Below are positions 60,687-64,000 of a stretch of DNA of 64,000 bases, in pieces. The position numbers were made by a program, and so were the translations under genes. How positions within the stretch are numbered: the first letter of the stretch is position 1; each line of letters opens with the position of its first letter. Source of the DNA: G963677085 sp963677085 (GTDB lineage: Bacteria > Planctomycetota > Planctomycetia > Pirellulales > Thermoguttaceae); NCBI GenBank assembly GCA_963677085.2, contig CAXXFH010000004.1, positions 3,844,001-3,908,000 of the forward strand. Direction: 5' to 3'. The notes below the pieces were generated by a model. That model did no database searches, was not told the DNA's origin, and was given only the letters and a program-made list of their open reading frames with translations.

Positions 60687-62180
60687 ATGGTACACCGCAT
60701 GCGTTTGACGCGTTGTGTTTGGGAAGCGGTCGGCGACTGCGGCGAGCGATGCGGCAGCCGTTGGTGTGTCGCGAAACACGTGGTCGGAGGTGGCATCACG
60801 GTGGCGGTGCTGGTTTGTTGCGGTTTGCTCGGAGCGATGCTGGCATTTCCTCCCGTTGCCTTCGCGGCAGACGTTGTCTCCACGCCAGACAATGCGTGGC
60901 CTCAGATTCCATGCAGCGGAGGATGCATTTGCGTTCCCAATGCCAAGAACTTCGGCTACTACCCAACAAAATGGCGACGATGGCCGGGCGAGCAAAGGCC
61001 GGCGCAATCGTTTCCCCAGGCGATCGGGCGCGAGGTATTGCCCACGCCCGCACCGCAGGCTGAAGAGAGGCCGAAGCCGGCCGAACAACCCCGGCCCGCG
61101 GAAGATACCGCTCCGATAGCCCCTCCAGCGTTTGAGCCGGGTGGCTTGCCGGGCGGTTTACCAGGCGGTTTGCCGGGAGAAAGTGGTTTGCCGGGCGAGG
61201 GTGGTTTTCCGTTCGAGATGCCCACGACACCCTCGACCGAACCGTTTGCGCCGGGCGGTCTTCCTGGCATTTTCGAACCGCCGGCGGAAACCCCTGCCGA
61301 GCGACCGGCCGAGCCGTCGGCGCGAGAGCCGGGCGTACAACAGCCATTTCTACCCGAGCCGGGTTTGCAGCCGCCTGGCATGGAGTCTCCGTCTTCTCCC
61401 GAGCCGGCGCAGCCCGAAACGCCACCGTTGCGAACGCCTTCGCCGTTGGATCCCGGTGGGGTAGATCCCTTGCCGGGCATGCGCGACGACGAAGCCCAGC
61501 GACGGTCTCGGGTGCCTCAGCCGTTGGCGGCCGATTCCGAGCGGGAGCCCGCGGTGCCAATGGTGAATCTTCCGCTTTCGCCGCCGCGAAATCTTGTCGG
61601 CGAGCAAGCGTCGAAGGGCAACTGGCTCTCGGCCGTGAACCCCGGTTTCCGCGGCGACGTGGCATTGAAGCAGTCCGGCGATTCGTCTGGCAAAGCCGTG
61701 CAAACGAAGGCAACCGATGCGTCAGCAGCGGTTCATGAATCGTTGATCGAGGAAAAGAAAGACTCGTCGCCCAAGCCCGACGCCACACGGACATCCCTTA
61801 CCCAGCCGGCCGTCTTCGACGGCGCGACGTCCTATAAGACGCAGGCCGTGGCGCTCGACGGTTATTGTCCTGTCGAGCTAGTCGATCACGAACGTTGGAC
61901 GGAAGGCGATCCGCGTTGGACGGTGGTTTATAAGGGATGCACTTATACGTTGTCGACCGCGGCCGCTCGGGAGCGGTTCCGTGCCAATCCGTCGCACTAC
62001 ATGGCGGTGAACTCGGGGAACGATCTGGTATTGACCGTCGACCAGCATCGCGCCACTGCCGGCCGCACCGATTTCTGTGTGACTTACGACGGGCGACTTT
62101 TCATGTTTGCCTGCGAAGAGACGTTGCAGAAATTCCTGAAAGATCCGAGACGCTACCAGAAAGCGTGTTTGGAAAAATAG
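60687..62180 (+). CDS. Tandem-YHS protein with collagen-like linker
   Basis: 497 residues. An N-terminal segment with a membrane helix (ITVAVLVCCGLLGAMLAF) is followed by NFGYYPTKWRRWP, a motif I associate with planctomycete envelope proteins. About 250 Pro/Gly/Glu-rich residues include GGLPGGLPGGLPG collagen-like repeats. At 391-440 and about 450-492 are two YHS-like domains: GYCPVELVDHERW, TYTLSTAAARERFRANPSHY, and LFMFACEETLQKFLKDPRRY. YHS domains often bind metal or sit on copper proteins, but the usual His of the motif is not obvious. Function unknown. It follows the exporter gene. Confidence 0.75.
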   Translation: MVHRMRLTRCVWEAVGDCGERCGSRWCVAKHVVGGGITVAVLVCCGLLGAMLAFPPVAFAADVVSTPDNAWPQIPCSGGCICVPNAKNFGYYPTKWRRWPGEQRPAQSFPQAIGREVLPTPAPQAEERPKPAEQPRPAEDTAPIAPPAFEPGGLPGGLPGGLPGESGLPGEGGFPFEMPTTPSTEPFAPGGLPGIFEPPAETPAERPAEPSAREPGVQQPFLPEPGLQPPGMESPSSPEPAQPETPPLRTPSPLDPGGVDPLPGMRDDEAQRRSRVPQPLAADSEREPAVPMVNLPLSPPRNLVGEQASKGNWLSAVNPGFRGDVALKQSGDSSGKAVQTKATDASAAVHESLIEEKKDSSPKPDATRTSLTQPAVFDGATSYKTQAVALDGYCPVELVDHERWTEGDPRWTVVYKGCTYTLSTAAARERFRANPSHYMAVNSGNDLVLTVDQHRATAGRTDFCVTYDGRLFMFACEETLQKFLKDPRRYQKACLEK

Positions 62181-62185
62181 CGTAC

Positions 62186-62332
62186 TCTCTCCCGCTCTGC
62201 GGGAGAGGGTGGCGGCGAAGCCGCCGGGTGAGGGCGTTCGCATTGGTGCCGATTCTTTTTTCACAGGAGAATCTTTGTTGCGACAATCTTCTCAACCCCC
62301 GGCCCCTCTCCCCAAAGCGAGAGTGGAGAACG
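62186..62332. repeat. CTCTCCC...GGGAGAGGGTGG repeat, copy 2
   Basis: CTCTCCCGCTCTGCGGGAGAG, then GGCGGCGAAGCCGCCGGGTG and CGGCCCCTCTCCCCAAAGCG in inverse order. Copy 1 is at 54755-54894, with the spacer diverged. Confidence 0.8.
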
Positions 62333-62416
62333 TTTTCGAAACACGTTCTGGAGGTCGTGGCGAAGCGAGCTAGTCGTGGCAATCTTTGATGAACGGTTAC
62401 GCCTGGAGAAACAACT

Positions 62417-63634
62417 ATGGCAAAACGTAAGGTTTGTGTTGTTATCACTGCAAGACCGAGTTACAGTCGGGTGAAGACCGTGCTTGGGGCATTGCGAGAT
62501 TGCGACGATACCGAACTGCAACTCGTCGTGGCGGCTTCTGCTCTACTGAAACGCTACGGTCGAACAGTGCAGATGATCGAGGAGGAAGGGTTTCCGATTA
62601 CAGCGCGCGTGTTCTCGGTTCTCGAAGGCGAAGGTCCGACGGCCATGGCGCGAAGTACCGGCCTGGGATTGTTGGACCTAAGCACCGTATTGGATAACCT
62701 GCAGCCGGACGTGGTGGTGACCAATGGCGACCGCTACGAGACGCTGGCTACGGCCGTGGCGACTTCGTACATGAACATCCCCCTGGCGCACATCCAGGGC
62801 GGTGAAGTCACCGGGTCGATTGACGAGAAGGTACGCCACGCGGTCACGAAGCTTTCCGACCTTCATTTTGTAGCCACGATGGGAGCCGCTCGCCGGGTGG
62901 AACAGATGGGAGAAGATCCCTCGGCCGTGTTTTGTACCGGCTGTCCGGGGATTGATCTGGTGGCGGAAATTCTCGATTCTCCGCAGCTCGATTTCGATCC
63001 GTTCGAGAAGTATGGCGGCGTGGGGACTTTTCCCGACTTAAGCCGGGGTTACCTTGTGGTAATGCAACACCCGGTGACGACCGAGTATCAGGAAGCACGG
63101 CAGCAGGTTCTCGAAACCCTTAAGGCGGTGCACCATCTTCAGTTGCCCGCTTTGTGGTTCTGGCCGAATGTCGACGCCGGCTCCGATGGCACCTCGGCCG
63201 GGATTCGTAGATTCCGTGAACAGGAGAACCCCGAGAATCTCCACTTCTTCAAAAATATGATTCCCCGCGACTTCCTCCGTTTGTTGAGCAACGCCCGTTG
63301 CCTGGTGGGAAATTCAAGCGTGGGAATCCGCGAAGGAGCCTTTTTGGGCGTTCCCGTGGTGAATGTGGGGACGCGACAGATGGGCCGAGAACGGGGCCAG
63401 AACGTCGTCGACGTGGACCACAATCATCGTGCGATCGAGGAGGCCATCGTCCGGCAAGTGGCGCACGGCCCCTACGAGCAGGACCACCTTTATGGCGATG
63501 GGCAATCGGGCGAGCGGATTGGGTACCTACTGGCGACGACCGCGCTGCGATGCTCCAAACGCTGGGTCGATTCCCCCGCTGAAAGCTCGCCAGTTGGCCA
63601 CACGATTCCACTTACGTTGCTCAAAGCGGCTTGA
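62417..63634 (+). CDS. neuC: UDP-N-acetylglucosamine 2-epimerase, hydrolysing type
   Basis: 405 residues. VVITARPSYSRVKTVLGAL is the UDP-sugar-binding start, followed by VTNGDRYETLATAVA, PLAHIQGGEVTGSIDEKVRH (catalytic acidic residues and His) and LVGNSSVGIREGAFLGVPVVNVGTRQ. It hydrolyses UDP-GlcNAc or a derivative to a ManNAc-type sugar for nonulosonic acid synthesis. A cytidylyltransferase follows. Symbol given by family; GlcNAc or a bacillosamine derivative may be the substrate. Confidence 0.9.
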   Translation: MAKRKVCVVITARPSYSRVKTVLGALRDCDDTELQLVVAASALLKRYGRTVQMIEEEGFPITARVFSVLEGEGPTAMARSTGLGLLDLSTVLDNLQPDVVVTNGDRYETLATAVATSYMNIPLAHIQGGEVTGSIDEKVRHAVTKLSDLHFVATMGAARRVEQMGEDPSAVFCTGCPGIDLVAEILDSPQLDFDPFEKYGGVGTFPDLSRGYLVVMQHPVTTEYQEARQQVLETLKAVHHLQLPALWFWPNVDAGSDGTSAGIRRFREQENPENLHFFKNMIPRDFLRLLSNARCLVGNSSVGIREGAFLGVPVVNVGTRQMGRERGQNVVDVDHNHRAIEEAIVRQVAHGPYEQDHLYGDGQSGERIGYLLATTALRCSKRWVDSPAESSPVGHTIPLTLLKAA

Positions 63635-63771
63635 CATAGAACAGCATATTGCAGTAAACCATCCGGGCGATGCCGTTTTCGGCGGTTTTTGACTTTTGCA
63701 CATGGCACCCGCGAAGTCAAAGTGGTCAGACCACTACCCGTCGCTTTTCCAACCACTTGGAGATCGTTGTG

Positions 63772-64000
63772 ATGCGGAACTTGGGAATCATACCAGCACG
63801 TGCCGGGTCGAAACGTGTTCCGCGTAAAAATGTGCGTTTGCTCGGTGGCAAACCGTTGGTGGCCTGGACGATTGAAGCTGCGCTGAAGGCTACCAGCCTA
63901 GATCGGTTGGTCGTGTCATCCGACGATCCGCATGTGCTGCGGATTGCCGCCACCTACGACGGGCAACTGATTCTCCGCCGTCCAAGAAACCTGGCAAACG
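63772..64000 (+). CDS. Acylneuraminate cytidylyltransferase, N-terminal part
   Basis: Open from the ATG at 63772 to the window end; 76 codons visible. GIIPARAGSKRVPRKNV is the CTP-binding start, then LLGGKPLVAWTIEAAL and VVSSDDPHVLRIA are typical of CMP-nonulosonate synthetases (NeuA/PseF/LegF). It charges the acidic sugar with CMP. Together with the NeuC-like gene it begins a sialic/legionaminic/pseudaminic-acid locus that continues outside. Cut by the window end. Confidence 0.88.
   Translation, partial: MRNLGIIPARAGSKRVPRKNVRLLGGKPLVAWTIEAALKATSLDRLVVSSDDPHVLRIAATYDGQLILRRPRNLAN

Noticed and set aside
1..64000. tRNA or rRNA genes
   Set aside because: No cloverleaf with the GTTCRANTC arm and no rRNA-like conserved blocks were seen when reading both strands; a tRNAscan run would settle it.

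Overview
The window looks like a chromosomal segment from a GC-rich planctomycete of the Pirellula/Rhodopirellula type. I infer this from family content and not from any marker gene. The supporting signs are DUF1559 pseudopilin-like proteins, an ECF sigma factor followed by a FecR-type membrane protein and PEP-CTERM proteins, a sigma factor overlapping a Ser/Thr kinase with TPR repeats, ThuA-like paralogs, small Cys-rich lipoproteins, and very many palindromic intergenic repeats. No rRNA, tRNA, CRISPR array or prophage was seen.

Layout. 1-6.5 kb: 3' end of an MBL-fold exonuclease-like gene, two tandem ThuA-like genes, then a minus-strand pair (PaaK-like adenylating enzyme and zinc alcohol dehydrogenase). 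6.8-12.4 kb: a plus-strand cassette of ECF sigma factor, FecR protein, a double PEP-CTERM protein, a DUF1559 protein and a small lipoprotein. 12.5-17.1 kb: zinc-ribbon membrane protein, ApbE, and a Tat-exported FAD oxidoreductase. 17.4-21.2 kb: sigma factor overlapping a Ser/Thr kinase. 21.3-29.1 kb: RND efflux system (outer membrane factor divergent from adaptor, pump and AraC regulator). 29.2-31.5 kb: an acidic orphan protein and a graveyard of three IS families. 31.6-39.3 kb: superoxide reductase and dismutase, GT39, a small lipoprotein, an Nramp-like transporter, an HEXXH peptidase-like protein and GlgC. 39.7-47.7 kb: DcaP-like porin, M16 peptidase, two PilZ proteins and a di-heme peroxidase. 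48.3-54.7 kb: a GH-like protein preceded by a MITE-like element, HAD phosphatase, GT2, and a polyamine locus (agmatinase, deoxyhypusine-synthase-like enzyme, pyruvoyl arginine decarboxylase). 54.9-64 kb: GalU, a GHMP sugar kinase, DUF1559, a GmhA-like isomerase, a Wza-like exporter, a tandem-YHS protein, and the start of a nonulosonic-acid locus (NeuC, NeuA) that runs off the window.

How genes work together. The polyamine genes give arginine to agmatine to putrescine, then a DHS-fold aminobutyl transfer. GalU, the GHMP kinase, the GmhA-like isomerase, the Wza-like exporter and NeuC/NeuA all point to surface polysaccharide made from activated sugars. The sigma-FecR-PEP-CTERM cassette looks like a regulated envelope/export unit.

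The least explained signals are non-coding. An 83-bp element is conserved at two unrelated divergent intergenic regions. At least eight families of dispersed inverted repeats recur between genes and in places run into coding ends. One reading frame joins two complete PEP-CTERM proteins.
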